64,000 nucleotides of DNA from Brachionus manjavacas (taxonomy: Eukaryota; Rotifera; Eurotatoria; Ploima; Brachionidae): positions 5,771,501-5,835,500 of the forward strand of contig JAHQIY010000007.1 of the NCBI GenBank assembly GCA_019054805.1, given 5' to 3'. Under the pieces are notes generated by a model that was given only the letters and a program-made list of their open reading frames with translations, was not told where the DNA came from and did no database searches. Position numbers and translations under genes: made by a program. The stretch's first letter is position 1. Each line of letters starts with the position of its first letter. This document shows, piece by piece, positions 1-10,998 of this stretch.

Positions 1-1074
1 GAACTTTTTCGAGACGTCTAAAAATACTATTTGATATTGCTTCAGCGTTAGCAAACTCAAGTGATTCAAAACCTAAGAATCTTATTTATCTATTTATCTA
101 TTTATGAATCTTATACAGACACTTGCTTGTTCTACATTATTATTATCCTTTGTCTCGTCACAAATGAGACCGAAAAATTCGTTTTTATCCTTCATACTTG
201 ATATTTGGTATAAAATATTATCGGCAACTAAAGCGATAATTTCATTTATAATTGATCCATGCAAATAAACTGCGTTCTTATTAGCACTTTTCAAATGAGT
301 ATCTAATATACAATCATATTTTGCTACATGGTTTAATAATTCTTTAAAGCATCCAATACTTTCTTTGCTGTATTTAGCATCAGACCCTCTAAAAGCAAGA
401 TTATTTTTTGCACAAAGAATTACTAAGTCGATTATTCTATGAAGAATATTGCGATTAGAATTGATTTTTTCTTCTCTAGATTTTCGATATAAACTATAAT
501 TTTCGCTTATTTTTTCATAAATGTTTGTTTTTTTGAATTCACCGTATGCGACACACGAGTCAATATGACATTTACTTTTTTCATGATTGCTCAGAGTTTT
601 CAAGCCATTTTTCCAGTTACTTGAACCATACAAACAAAATTCTTTAGATGAACAAATTTTTTTCTCATTAGTAGATTCTTTGTAAAACAAAAAACAAGGA
701 AGACAAAACATTTTATCATTTAATTGAGAATAAGTTAACCACCATCGTTGTTCGTACCAATATTCGTGAAAACAACGTTTATCTTTTCCAGTTATTGATA
801 ATGGAAATTTTTTATTCGGCATATCGTCCACTTTTGGTTGATAGATAGGATTAGTCATAAAATAAGTAATTAAATGACTTGAAAGAGGACGTTTTATGCA
901 TCCGATATCGCGTGAATAAAAGTTCTCATTCTCTTGTTCTTCTATCCTAAAATTTTCATTAATTGAAACTAATTGATTATCAAAAAGAGAAACCGCTGAG
1001 TCATCGGTTTCAATTTCTTCATCTAACACTCCAGAACTGGCGCCGGCCTTGGCTTTACAATGGCAAAAAAACAT
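1..1074 (-). pseudogene. hAT-superfamily transposase (ZMYM1-like, TTF zinc finger + DUF4371), broken and cut by the window edge
   Basis: An ATG at 1072-1074 opens 326 codons. Residues about 100-175 look like a TTF-type zinc finger: an HEYWYEQRWWLTYS stretch, CLPCFLF, and a terminal SNWKN...HEKSKCH block. Residues about 205-326 look like the DUF4371 segment of ZMYM1-like hAT transposases (CAKNNLAFRG, then FFGLICDETKD and EQASVCIRF). The frame stops at 94-96 inside a short tandem repeat of TATTTATC units (about 82-105). Beyond it, in another frame down to position 1, the family resumes with RFLGFESLEFANAEAISNSI. The break is therefore a local repeat expansion or insertion, not the natural C-terminus. 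The catalytic and hAT dimerisation region lies off the left edge. Domain assignment comes from family knowledge. The element is probably inactive. Confidence 0.8.
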
Positions 1075-2280
1075 AAATCATTATATTGCGCTAAAGTTTA
1101 ATTTTTTTGTTCAAAAATGAAATTTATAAATTAAAAAAAAAAACAGAATCTTAATAAATTTAATGAGTCATTTTTACTTTAATTTAAATAAACTAATAAT
1201 TTTTCTGATATGGATATATTTTTTTTAGGTAAAGTCTAAAAAGGGGTTCGTTACCAAATAAATAAAATTAATGTGACAAAAGAAATTGGGAATTGATAAT
1301 AAAGCTAAATTATTTTTTTCAAAAAAGCCTTTAATGATAAATTGATTTTATATGAATTGACTACTTTTGTTATAAGTTGAGCTCAGAAAACAGTTAAATT
1401 CAAAAGAACTTCCGGGACTTTAATGAAGAAATTTGTAAAGACATAAAAATTGTTTTGAAAATTTAAAAGTTTTAAATTATTTTAGATCAATGAAAATTTA
1501 AAAGTTTGCAATTTTTTCAATAGAATTATTTACTGCTACCATTCTAGACTTCTTTTTCTACTTGTTTTTATCCACAGTATCGATTTAATCATTGCATCAT
1601 TAACTAAAATATTTTTTGTAAAAATTTTTTGGTAGCAACTGATTAATTATTTTAGCATACAATTAGATGCTATCTATATCAATATTAAAAAACCCAACAA
1701 AAAAAAACGAATTCAAGCCATTTTTTTTTAAAGAAAGATTGTTTTTCTTTAATTTTATTTATAGAAAAAATGAATAAGCAAATTTGAATTTTGGTGAAAA
1801 ATTTAAATAAAATCGGATTTTATTTGAATAAAGATAGATCTAAAAGTCATAAAAAAAACCTGGGTTTGCCAAAATTTTTCAAAATCTTAACTTAATCTTA
1901 GATAAATAACATCTTAATGAAAAATTATTATGGTAACACAGCCAAAATGTATTTAATGTAATTTCGGTGACGTAATTAGAAAAACCGAAATATATCAGTC
2001 GTTTTATTTTCTTTTTTTAAACAACCCACATAATCTTGTAAATCTTGAAGAGAGGAATCCAAAAATATGTATGAAATATTTTTAAAAAATTTTTAAACCT
2101 TTTTTTTCTCAATTCAAAGTTTTTTTCGGCTAATTTGGTAGAATTGACAATTTTTGATCCGATGTCGGAACAAGTTTGAACTGACCTTATTTGCTTATCG
2201 TTTTCAGCGGGTAAAATAGAAAATAATTTTACTAGAATTTTAAGATAGATGATGGGTCCGTTGTCTAATGTTGTTTTTTT
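1075..2280. other. AT-rich stretch without recognisable genes
   Basis: Poly(A/T)-rich DNA with frequent stops in all frames. I see no gene, RNA or repeat boundary that I can support. Confidence 0.5.
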
Positions 2281-2996
2281 TTATGGGTTAAGAGGTTAAT
2301 GAGGTATCACCTCAATACCCAAAAATCCCACCCATTTACCCCTAAAAATAAAATATTATACATAATTAGACTGAATGGACAAAAATGATCACAATGATGT
2401 CATTTTTTATGAAAAATTTTAAATTTTGTTTCTCCTTTTTTTACAAAAATATTTGATTTTATTTGATAAAAATATTCATTCTGGATTATCAAAAATCGTC
2501 AATTTATTATAAAAATGAATCAGAACAAACAAAAAGAAGTTAAAAAAAAATATTCAATGGAAGATCTTGATAACGTAAAAAAAGATGTTTTTGAAAAAAA
2601 ATTGAACACTACTCAAGCTTCAAATTTATACAACATTACGAGACATATCTTTTTAACTAGAAAAAATCAAACATAAAATTTTTTTGAATTCGTTAATAAT
2701 TCGTTTAAATTTTTTTCTAAATAGTTATGTTGTATCGTATATTTAAAGGAATATTAATAAAGAATATTTTAAATATTTATATTTTTAAAAATAACATTTA
2801 AAATCCTTTTTTTAATTTTTATTGGGCTAATTGCGTGAATTCGGTGAATATCCTGAAAAAAAGGTTAGTTCTCGGGCTAAATATTTACAAAATCAGGGAT
2901 AACTGGGTGAACCTAATTCACCCAATGAGGCCTCATCCAATTAACCGCAGGAGGTAAAGGGGTGACTAGAAAAAACTGGTCTAATTCGGTGAGCAT
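2281..2996. repeat. Possible degenerate inverted-repeat element with small hairpins
   Basis: Two GC-richer clusters lie about 500 bp apart. At 2300-2314, TGAGGT and ACCTCA form a perfect 6-bp stem. At 2904-2924, TGGGTGAA and TTCACCCA form a perfect 8-bp stem, followed by TGAGGCCTCA. The left cluster (GGTTAATGAGG near 2294) partly matches the reverse complement of the right cluster (GGTTAATTGGATGAGG, about 2926-2946). This suggests an old TIR element, but the arms are too diverged to fix its ends. Confidence 0.35.
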
Positions 2997-3196
2997 TTTT
3001 GGAGTTTTTAAATAAAATGAGTTCGAAATGTGCATTAAAAAAAAAATAGGTCCGGTTAGGCTCATTTACCATAGAAATTTAGCATTTTTGTTTGTAAAAT
3101 TCGGCAAAATTTTTAAAATCATCTTTTTGAAAAAGGAAAAAAAAATTAATTTTAAGCTGTCATATATCTAAAAATTTAATTAAGATTCTATATGGT

Positions 3197-3406
3197 TTAA
3201 TTTTTTGTGTTTGAATTACAAAATGCATTCAATGTTGAAATAACATTGAAAAAATGCGATGTTTCAAGTGCGATTTTTCCAGTTTCAAATAAAAAAATAA
3301 TTTCAAGTTAATATTGCAAGCATGCAAAACTTTGTTTTTTTTTTTGACTTTGGATTTGTAATATGATGATCCCTAAATATAATATTTGTAGTTACAAAGC
3401 TTACTA
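3197..3406 (+). repeat. Dispersed long-TIR repeat family (called R1 here), left part, interrupted by a pogo element
   Basis: This stretch begins TTAATTTTTTGTGTTTGAAT and matches 41469-41660, and in reverse complement it matches 42610-42827. The copy resumes at 4098-4290 after the inserted pogo/Tigger element. Both halves align to the uninterrupted copy at 41469-41890. No coding capacity is visible. Confidence 0.7.
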
Positions 3407-4095
3407 CAGTGAAGTACGGTTATAACGAAGTCACAGGGGGAATCCAAAAGCAGTTCGTAATAAACGAATTTCGTTATATCCAAATAAGAGAAAATAATGT
3501 TATTTTTTAAGTTTTTATTAATTTAAAAATCATAATCTAGTACAATAAATCATAATTCATAAATCAGAAATCAAAAAAATTATTTTTTAAAATAATCCAA
3601 TATTGTTTTTTGTTTGACCATTAAGCCTAAAATTTCGGTTTCAATGCTTTCCAAATTTTCAATAGACGATTCAAAATTGTGTGTAGATTTTGAAAGATGT
3701 TTTCTTAATTGATAAATTAATTTTAAAGCTTGTTGATTTCATATATTTTCGTCCTGAAATGATTCGATAACATTTGAAGATTCGTTATCTGATTCGTCAT
3801 CACTTGACTAATTAATAAATTAGTAATTATTCTTCATAAATTAGTACTTATTCTTAAAAATCAAACAAAAACAAAGAAACCAAAAAAAATTTTTTTTCCT
3901 AACTACGTTATAAACCAAGAGAAATTCACTAATATTTGTTAAAAAGTGATTCGTAATAACCGAATTTTCGTAATATCCAAACTTCGTTATATCCATAAGA
4001 AATTACATTGAAAAGATTCTTGTTCTGCCAAATATAGAATTTATTTTCGTTAAAAACGAATTTTCACTATAAGCGTGTTCGTTATTAACGGACTG
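3407..4095 (-). mobile_element. pogo/Tigger-type DNA transposon remnant with TIRs and TA target duplication
   Basis: The left end reads CAGTGAAGTACGGTTATAAC and the right end, reverse complemented, reads CAGTCCGTTAATAACGAA. Both then carry AACGAA-type subterminal motifs, and internal copies of TTCGTTATATCC occur near 3470 and 3983. A TA dinucleotide flanks both ends (3405-3406 and 4096-4097), as expected for Tc1/mariner-superfamily insertion. The 689-bp element holds only the end of a transposase on the minus strand, so it cannot be autonomous. The empty-site alignment to 41469-41890 supports these boundaries. Confidence 0.8.
3580..3807 (-). pseudogene. C-terminal remnant of a Tigger/pogo transposase
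   Basis: The minus strand reads an acidic stretch (SSDDESDNESSNVIESFQDE), one in-frame stop (TGA near 3740), a leucine/lysine-rich segment, and an end KQKTILDYFKK before a TAA at 3580-3582. Pogo/Tigger transposases commonly end in an acidic region followed by a K-rich xxITDFF-like tail, which fits. No DDE catalytic core is present between the TIRs. Confidence 0.6.
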
Positions 4096-4097
4096 TA

Positions 4098-4290
4098 CTG
4101 TTCTGTTTTACATTTTTCTTAAATTGAGTTCTTGTTAAAATGCACTAAACGAAAATAAATTATCACTAAAGTCAAAATTTTATAAGAAAAAAAACAATTT
4201 TTTCGGGTCTAGTTGCTTAGGTAACCTATGGTTTACCTGTAACTGGAACAATTCTTCTTCCCAGGTTTTATGAACTATTAGTCGACTTGA
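4098..4290 (+). repeat. R1 dispersed repeat, right part
   Basis: Continues 3197-3406 after the pogo insertion. It matches 41690-41885 (TTTATAAGAAAAAAAACAA-like, TAGTTGCTTAG, GGTTTACCTGTAACTGGAAC, TTTTATGAACTATTAGT). A further short copy of the TTTATAAGAA...TAGCTTAG block lies at 37088-37150. Confidence 0.65.
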
Positions 4291-4301
4291 TTACTTATTC
4301 T

Positions 4302-4620
4302 CAGTAGTAGTAGTATTTTGCGCTAATCCATAAAGTCTTTTTCAGACCTTAAGAATTCAATTTGAATATTTCTATACCAATTAGAGCCTTGAAAAACGAA
4401 ATGAAATAAAGAATTGGCAATACCGTTAATTGATAGTCCTTTCTTGTCTTAAATATCCTCTCAATAATCGTTGTTCTAGATTTATCAAACCAAGGATACT
4501 TAGTCTCTGTTCAAATGATTTATCTTCGGTGTTCTAAGTTGCACATTTTCGATTGATTTGATGTCCGCTTTAAATGAAGGTGGTCAACTACAAATTGTGT
4601 ATTCCAAATGTAGTCTTAAA
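4302..4620 (-). pseudogene. LINE 3' end: RT C-terminal region with a trinucleotide tail
   Basis: On the minus strand the frames read LRLHLEYTICS, SFKADIKSIENVQ and RLSILGLINLEQRLLRGYL, the typical order for the region after the RT domain of CR1/jockey-type LINEs (VRPHLEYA, then IEKVQR, then RLxxLxLxSLExRRLRGDL). Several stops and frame changes interrupt it. It ends at (ACT)4 (4303-4314), the LINE tail. A SINE (4621-4900) separates it from the upstream part of the same element at about 5005-6150. Confidence 0.7.
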
Positions 4621-4900
4621 AAAGCCCGTATATCCGAATGGTTTGCGTGTTAGTCATGCAAGCAGAGGATTGAGGGTTCGAAACCCGCTAAGGGTGAAAA
4701 AATCTTCAAAATATCTTTATAATACGGGGCGAATGTTTAAACCTCTTTCATCATAAAAATAGGGGGAACAATTTCGACTGTAGATGATCAACTCGATGCA
4801 GTAGCCTCTGTATCAGATCGGAGCCGTTGCTCAAAAAGGTACTTGAAAAGGAGATGAGCGCCTCATCATTATCCACTAGGATAGAAAAGGGACAATTATT
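4621..4900 (+). mobile_element. Complete tRNA-derived SINE with target-site duplications
   Basis: A tRNA-like head carries an A-box-like TATCCGAATGG (4631-4641) and a perfect B box GGTTCGAAACC (4675-4685), 44 bp apart. A unique body follows, ending in a conserved block around ATTATCCACTAGGATAG and GGGACAATTATT. Flanks AAATGTAGTCTTAAA (4606-4620) and AAATGTAGTTAAA (4901-4913) look like a slightly diverged TSD. The SINE interrupts the HLEY codons of a minus-strand LINE. Partial copies of the body lie at 14730-14781, 36613-36735, 43452-43545 and 63560-63631. The A and B boxes are the presumed RNA polymerase III promoter. Confidence 0.88.
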
Positions 4901-5004
4901 AAATGTAGTTAAATAAAATAAAAATAAAAAATAAGAAAAAAATTAAGTTTAAATGAAATAAGTTAGAAAGTAGATAAATATTAAAATTAAAATTAGATAA
5001 ATTT

Positions 5005-6150
5005 TGATAAAGAGTAACAGAATACATATTTTTAAATATTTGATGAAACTTTAAATACTGCAAACATGCACTGTTTTCTCCATTTAAGATGATTGGAAAA
5101 AATTATGCCAAGTTCCTCTCTTCTAGTGCATCTTTTAAATAATAGCTTTCATTATGTTATCAAATATAAAAATTGGGCTTTGGTTCTTTTATCCCTAAAT
5201 GCAATACAAGGGCCTTGCATTTCTACATGTTTAGCTCTGTTGATCATTTTTCAGTCCAATCAACTAATATATTTAAAATTTTGATTCTAAGCTGGGTTTG
5301 CTGATTTATGACTAATTACACAAATTATTTTTAGATCATCAGCATATGACCAGCACAGACATTTAAGAATTCGAAAGAACATCTATGTAGATGAAAAATA
5401 AAGCTGGTTTCAACACTGATCCCTGAGGAACACCACCTGTGACTTTTTTCCAGTTGATCATAGCTAATATAGCATATTACCAAGTATGGCGCTGTGTTTC
5501 CGTTCCATCAAGAAAGATTGGACTCATTTAAGGCTTTGTCCTCTAATTCCATTTGTTTTGGAGCAAAAATAACTCAAGTTCATTCTTAATGATCTTTTCC
5601 ATGCATTACCCAGGAATTGATGTAAGCCATATATTTTTTTGCATGTGATTTTGATCCACTTTTAAGAAGTGGTTTTATATTCGCTTTTTTCCGTTCAACA
5701 AGCAATTGACTTTCAAGAAAAAATTTCATAAATACAAATATTAATGAAAAAAAGAATCGACCATGATCTTTAGCAGTTCTTGATTAAAAACGGATTAGCA
5801 TCATCACGTTCCCCAGATTTTGATATCTCAAGGCCCTAAAAAATTTGCTCAACATTAGTTTAACTAAAGCTTAAGTATGGATTAAAAATTTCGTTTGTTT
5901 GTGATTGAAGTTCACGGGTTCTTTATCATTAGGATATAGTAAAAACAGATTAGAAATAATCGTTCAAATCGTTTACTATTAAGTCTTAATCATTTTTGTA
6001 TTTGATCTGAAATTTCCAAGGAAGAAATCTCTGCGAATTCTCTTCCTGTTAATATAATTTAAAACAAAACCTCTTGATTGAGTGTACTGAGCTCAAAATT
6101 GGTGCAGAAATCTATGGGAAAAACCTGCCTATAATCGGATACTTTCATGA
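5005..6150 (-). pseudogene. CR1/jockey-like LINE reverse transcriptase remnant
   Basis: Read on the minus strand from 6150 downwards, the conserved RT order is visible through many stops and frameshifts: ISKSGERDDANPFFNQELLK, then NIKPLLKSGSKS (the linker before the NYRPISL motif), then GGVPQGSVLKPA (5400-5440), a SYADDLK catalytic box (YADD codons 5335-5346), then KCKALVLHLGIKEPKPNFY (about 5165-5225) and LGIIFSNHLKWRKQC (about 5075-5120). This is the hallmark order of a non-LTR RT. The element continues at 4302-4620 across the inserted SINE. It is inactive, and its 5' end is not defined. Confidence 0.8.
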
Positions 6151-6159
6151 TATTGTTAT

Positions 6160-6680
6160 ATTGCCACTTTCAGTTTGACAGTGTCAAACTCTACTTGACA
6201 TCTGCTCTAAGTATGCCCAGCGGTGAAAATTGACTTTAATCCTAAAAAATCAGCGTCTCTTACCCTTCAAAAAGGTAGATCTACATATACCAAAAATTTA
6301 TTACAAAGTGACTCTGAAATACCTCAGACTCATAATCTTGAGAATCTATGTCTCCCAATTGATGACAATGACTTTTTTGGAAATTTGTAGAAGAAAAATG
6401 GAGAAAAGTGGAAAGGAGTTTCTAGGAGTTTCGTTTGGCCTTGGATGTAAACCTAAGTCGGCCAGATCTAGTGGATTTCCTGTATAAGCAGTTTTGCTAA
6501 TCAATATTCCGATTTCACTTAGACGTGGGGTTTATTCTGGACTGGAAACTCTGTGAATTAGATGTTAGACAGAATCTACTTACCAATACATATTCGCATT
6601 CATTTTTATTAAATATTTATTAATATTCATTTTTATTAAAATTTTTTTAAAAAATAATTTTATTTTTTAGTTTGCATTTT
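6160..6680. other. GC-richer unassigned block with a perfect palindrome
   Basis: AGTTTGACA-G-TGTCAAACT (6172-6190) is a perfect 19-nt palindrome. From 6230 to 6487 two overlapping plus-strand frames stay open. The longer begins only with TTG and resembles nothing I know. The block is richer in G+C than its surroundings and may be a remnant of the LINE's 5' part or of another element. I do not call a gene. Confidence 0.35.
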
Positions 6681-6689
6681 TATCACGCT

Positions 6690-6955
6690 TAAATTGGGCT
6701 TTGGTTCTTTTATCCCTAAATTCAATACCAAATTGAGTCGATTTAAGAATTCGAAAGAAAATCTATGTAGATGAAACATAAAACTGGTTTCAATACCGAT
6801 CCCTGAGGAACACCACCTGTGACTTCTTTCCAGTTGATCATAGCTAAAATAGCATTACCAAGTATGGCGCTTTGTTTCCGTTCCATCAAGAAAGATTCGA
6901 TAGTTATAGCAGTAGAGCAGTTATATATGAAGCACAAGTTAATTTTATGAAACAA
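6690..6955 (-). pseudogene. Second copy of the LINE RT fragment, with internal deletion
   Basis: Nearly identical to 5172-5208 joined to 5366-5520, so the stretch containing the YADD box is missing here. The minus strand reads ESFLMERKQSAILGNA followed by WKEVTGGVPQGSVLKPVL, i.e. RT motifs before the catalytic box. High similarity to the neighbouring copy suggests a segmental duplication or a closely related insertion of the same LINE family. Confidence 0.75.
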
Positions 6956-7102
6956 TTAACAAAAAGTAAAATATATTGGGACTTGTGGTCGTCTCTGCAT
7001 GGAAATTACTCTACCTTTAAACAAAAGAATACGTCATACTGCAAACAGCTCTAGAACATTGAGAAGAAAATACATATGGATGTAAGAATATAGTCCAAAG
7101 AC

Positions 7103-7182
<80 letters not shown>

Positions 7183-7183
7183 T
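6956..7183 (+). mobile_element. Probable I-like LINE 3' end with a (TAA)n tail
   Basis: A plus-strand frame reads LNKRIRHTANSSRTLRRKYI, a stop, then EYSPKT and a stop immediately before an uninterrupted (TAA)n run of about 80 bp (7104-7183). A LINE coding end followed directly by a TAA-repeat tail is typical of I-clade elements. The coding match is my reading of short degenerate peptides, so the family assignment is tentative. The repeat itself is certain. Confidence 0.5.
7104..7183 (+). repeat. (TAA)n microsatellite, about 26 units
   Basis: Perfect TAA repeats without interruption. Best explained as the expanded tail of the adjoining LINE 3' end. Confidence 0.95.
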
Positions 7184-7422
7184 AGGCTTCTTTTAGCTTT
7201 AAACGCTAATTCTTACTTAAATTTCCATGAAGCTCTTTTGAATAAATTCGAATATTTTTTTTTTAATTTCTTTATATTGAACCAAGTATTTCGAATCCTT
7301 AAATTTCATAAGCATAAATAAAGATCTTAAAAAATTTCTAAACAAAATCAGATTTGCATAAATTTTTATTTTTTAAGAATTTTTATCAAAATTGAAAAAT
7401 TGAAAAACCTATATCACAAGAT

Positions 7423-7428
7423 TTTATT
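7423..7428 (-). promoter_or_regulatory. Poly(A) signal AATAAA of the amine receptor
   Basis: AATAAA on the minus strand, about 95 nt beyond the stop codon at 7523-7525. Such hexamers are frequent by chance in DNA this AT-rich. Confidence 0.45.
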
Positions 7429-7522
7429 TTAAAAAAATTCAAATCTTTTTTAAATATCACTCAGTATGAACAAAAAAAGATTCCAAGAAAAATTAAAAAA
7501 AATTTGCAAACAAAAATTCTTA

Positions 7523-8988
7523 TCACCGTCTAAATAAAATACACTTGAACAAAATTCTTTCGAAAGACTTCCTAAAGTCAATGTTGAAAACAGTGTAGAT
7601 GATCGGATTGAGAGCCGAGTTGACATATCCAAGCCAAGTCAAAAATTCGAAAAGACCATAACCATTAATGAAGTAGTCGAACGACTGGAGTAGATAAACA
7701 ATAAAAAATGGGAACCAACAAATGGTAAAAGCGCCCATGATAATTCCGAGAGTTCTGGCGGCACGTCTCTCGCGAGTCAACGAAATTTTCTGTCGCTGTT
7801 TCAGAGTGGTTCCGGAGCTTGCTGGATTACGAATCCATGTCGAGCCCATAACTTGATTGTGCCGATTGATCTCAGAGCCAGCAATTAAATCAGTTCGTTT
7901 GCTTGTCTCTGCTTCCTTGTCTTCCTCTTTTCCCAAGCATACTGTATTGATGCCAATCGAAACCTTGTTGACCAAATGAGTCGTTTGAACTTGGAAATCT
8001 TTTTTTTTCTTCTCGTAGGCTTCGGTCTTTTCTGGAGAATTGAGACTGCTGTCATTTTTGGATTTGTCACTTTGCCGATTAAAAGCCACGGCATTTTCTT
8101 CCAATTTTTCTTGGTCAAAAGTTTTCTTCATGGAGCCTTGCGCCTCATCGCCCATGTCTGTTTGCTCCAAATTAGCACCGAGCGCTTGGTTGTTCTCAAT
8201 TTTGACCAAGTTCTTGTTTTTCTGGATGCAACAAAAGCACTTAAGACTGTGGATGTGTTTGTGGTGTGATTTTTTAGTTTGGGTGAGCGGCGGGTGCGAG
8301 GACGAGTTGGCCACAGACTTGGCCAATTTTTTGGCCGCTTTGGCCCGCTCGTGCAACCGACGCTTGGTCTCCAGATAGATGCGCACATAGACAAATGTCA
8401 TTATGAGCAATGGGACGAAAAAGGTGCCTGACGACGAATAGAAGCGATACAGTTTATCGTGCGGTATATCGCAGACTATTTCGTCGTCCATCACAGTGAT
8501 GTTGAGCCTGCGCTCATCGCGTATGTAATCACTGCTCCAAGTAGATGGTTCCGAGTGAGCTTTGCGAACACTTTTCATGTTCCATATGATGACCGGAAGA
8601 GAAATGACTGCGCTTAGGCCCCATGCGATCATTATCATGACCATTACACGCTTGAGTGTTCGCTTTTGGGCGTACTTTATGCTATCTTTGATGGCCCAGT
8701 AGCGGTCCAAGGCTATGCAGCACAAATGCAGAATAGATGAAGTGCATAGGAGGATGTCTAGGGTGAGAAAAAAGTGGCAAATAAATGCGCTGAACAACCA
8801 TTTGCCATTGCTGAGAAAATATGACACGTGAAATGGCATCACAAATATTGCCACGAATGTGTCAGCTAGTGCCAATGATACAATGAATATGTTTTGAACG
8901 CTTTGGAGTGGTCTGTACGTAAATACGGACAAAATTACAAGTATATTTCCAAAAATGCATGTGAAACATATCACCAAAAAAGCAAAAC
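7523..8988 (-). CDS. Aminergic GPCR (tyramine/octopamine-receptor-like), exon 2
   Basis: This exon encodes residues 84-570 of a class A amine receptor of the plasma membrane. Visible are GN of TM1 (N97), LALAD of TM2 (D125), the amine-binding D160 in LTLDILLCTS of TM3, DRYWAI (177-182), the disulfide pair C153 and C255, an NIT sequon in loop 2, YSSSGTFFVP in TM5 (serines 267-269), a long third loop (about 289-486), RERRAARTLGIIMG and CWFPFF in TM6, and NPIIY in TM7 (543-547). Its short tail ends FKCILFRR. The SRERRAARTLGIIMG block and KRRLHERAK after TM5 resemble protostome tyramine/octopamine receptors most, but related serotonin or adrenergic-like receptors are possible. It has no ATG: the frame opens after an acceptor AG (8989-8990), so it needs exon 1 at 12941-13187. 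Stop TGA 7523-7525. Confidence 0.9.
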
Positions 8989-10324
8989 CTTTTTATATTT
9001 AAAATTGAAAAATTAATTTAAAAAAAATTATATGCAATTGCATTTTACAAGGTTCTTACAAAAATTTAACTTATTTAAAAAAAAAAACTCTGAAAATGAT
9101 AAAAAATTGACCAAAATTTAAAAAGAAACAATTATTTTAAAAAGCAGATAGCATTTTCGAATTCCTGAGACAATGTGCTAGGAAATTTTTTCCAGAAAAA
9201 ATAATTATTTGCAGTGACTTTTCTATCATAAAACGAAAAATCCTTATATAATAGATTCAAACTTATATTAGCCTTAGGTTAGCAACTCTGGTGAATGCAG
9301 ATACAAGTATACCAAACTCACAACCAGCAACTCTTTAACCAGTTTTTCGGTGTGAAATCTAAATGAATTAAATCTTAACAAGCTTCTCAGAAGATTCCAG
9401 TGATGGTAAATGAAATAAGCTAGCCAGCAGAAAAAAATTGGCTGACCGAAATAGCATTAGATTATTTTGCCTTTACTGTAATCAGCTGAAATTAGCTTTT
9501 AAAAAAAAATACTTCTTTTTGTTTTAATTTTTAATAAAATTTTTTTTTAAAATAATGTCGCAAAAATTTCATTAAAAAAAATAACTTAAATAGTTTTTGT
9601 AAAATCTAAAAAAAAATTTAGAAAAACAGCTAAATTATTATTTTATTAAACATCTTTGATAAGATTAAACTTTCTTAATAACAAATCTAACGTAAGGTCA
9701 GATCAGCTTATGTAGTTTTGTTTCAATTGTTTTGATAATTAAATAAATCTTTTTGCATTTTTATCAAAAATTTCCAAAGTTTTCAACAAATAATGTAAAA
9801 AATTAAAGGGTTTTGTAAGAAATAATTGAGATAATATTACCTGTGTTTCAAAAATACTTAGTTGATTGTTAGAAAAAAAATCAATTTTACTTAATTATAT
9901 TCAAAAATACTTGGTTTAATGTTAATAAATTCATTGTTAACTAATGATGTCAATTTTTCTTAGTTTATTGTCGATTTAATTAAATTTTCTTATAAAAAAT
10001 TTTGTTTTTATCAAAAAATAATTTTTAAAAAATAAAAAAATCAATGTTTTTCAAGCGCTTTTTTTGCTTTGGCTACCTTTCCGGTTCGATCGCTACCATA
10101 ATTATCAGGATACTTAAGAAATTTTGATTTACAGTCAGTGTAATTATATGGTAACAGTGATAGTTTTTCAAATAAAACCAACAACTACTTTTACTTGTTG
10201 CCCATTCAGTAGAATTAAATTAAATAATTTTAATTTTTTTCATATAATCTAAAAAAATATCAAATGTTAAATTTTTTATTTTAAAATCTAATTTTACTAT
10301 CTAATTTTTTGTCTTATTTTTTTT

Positions 10325-10420
10325 TAATCTTATAACTTTGCATCGCCTTCAAGGCGTTTAATGAAAAAATAATTAAAATAAAAATAAATAAATAATAATT
10401 CTTGTAGATAAAATCAACAA
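10325..10420 (+). mobile_element. LINE 3' end, CGCC-hairpin family
   Basis: A perfect hairpin CGCCTT-C-AAGGCG (10344-10356) lies in the context CATCGCC...GGCGTTTAATGAAA, followed by an AATAAA/AATAAT-type tail. The same context occurs on the minus strand at 50733-50745 and 15150-15163, which defines a family. No coding part is visible upstream, so the copy is probably 5'-truncated. Confidence 0.55.
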
Positions 10421-10764
10421 TTGATAAAACGCTCATCTTCTTTTTTTTTTTAAGAATAAACAAATTTGAATTCTTACTTGCCCTTTTTATTAAGGAATCA
10501 GTCGAATGCAAATAATTTGATAGATAATAAATTTATTTAATCGTTTAATCAACTCAACTTTTGTTCCTTGGTATAATATTTTATAATCTTTACATTTTTG
10601 CTTTGAATCAGCCACTAGGCAATTTTTGTTAAAGATTTTTGACAGAATAAAAAAAATTCAAGCAAAAAAATTAGCTTTTTTGTAACAAAGTAATAATTAT
10701 AAATAGCATAAAATTAAACTTAGCATAAACTAATAAATTTTAGCAAAAAATAATAAACGAAATT

Positions 10765-10815
10765 TTTGTTTATTTATTTATCTGTACTGAGCTAATGCTC
10801 CTTAAGAGTTTAAAA
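10765..10815 (-). mobile_element. LINE 3' end, GAGC-hairpin family
   Basis: The minus strand reads GGAGCATTAGCTCAGTACAG then (ATAA)n. The hairpin GAGC-ATTA-GCTC is at 10789-10800. Nearly the same string ends the LINE at 41415-41426. The body upstream is AT-rich and unrecognisable. Confidence 0.6.
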
Positions 10816-10998
10816 AATAAAAAAAATAAAAAAAAGTAAATAATGTAAGATGAAATAAAATAAAATAAAATAAAAATAAAGTAAAAAGGATTATAATAAA
10901 CGAAATAATTTAAATAATTAACAATAAAACAAAAAAATTAACAATTAACTAAAATTTTAAAAACACAGGTAATGATCATCCGAAATAATTAAAAAAAA

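Noticed and set aside
4618-4700. A genuine tRNA gene at the A/B boxes
   Set aside because: Acceptor ends do not pair, no clear anticodon stem is seen, and the sequence continues into a dispersed body with a tail and TSDs; it is a SINE head.
7885-8394. Overlapping open frames on both strands within the amine receptor's third loop
   Set aside because: Shadows of the receptor exon, which explains the codon composition fully.
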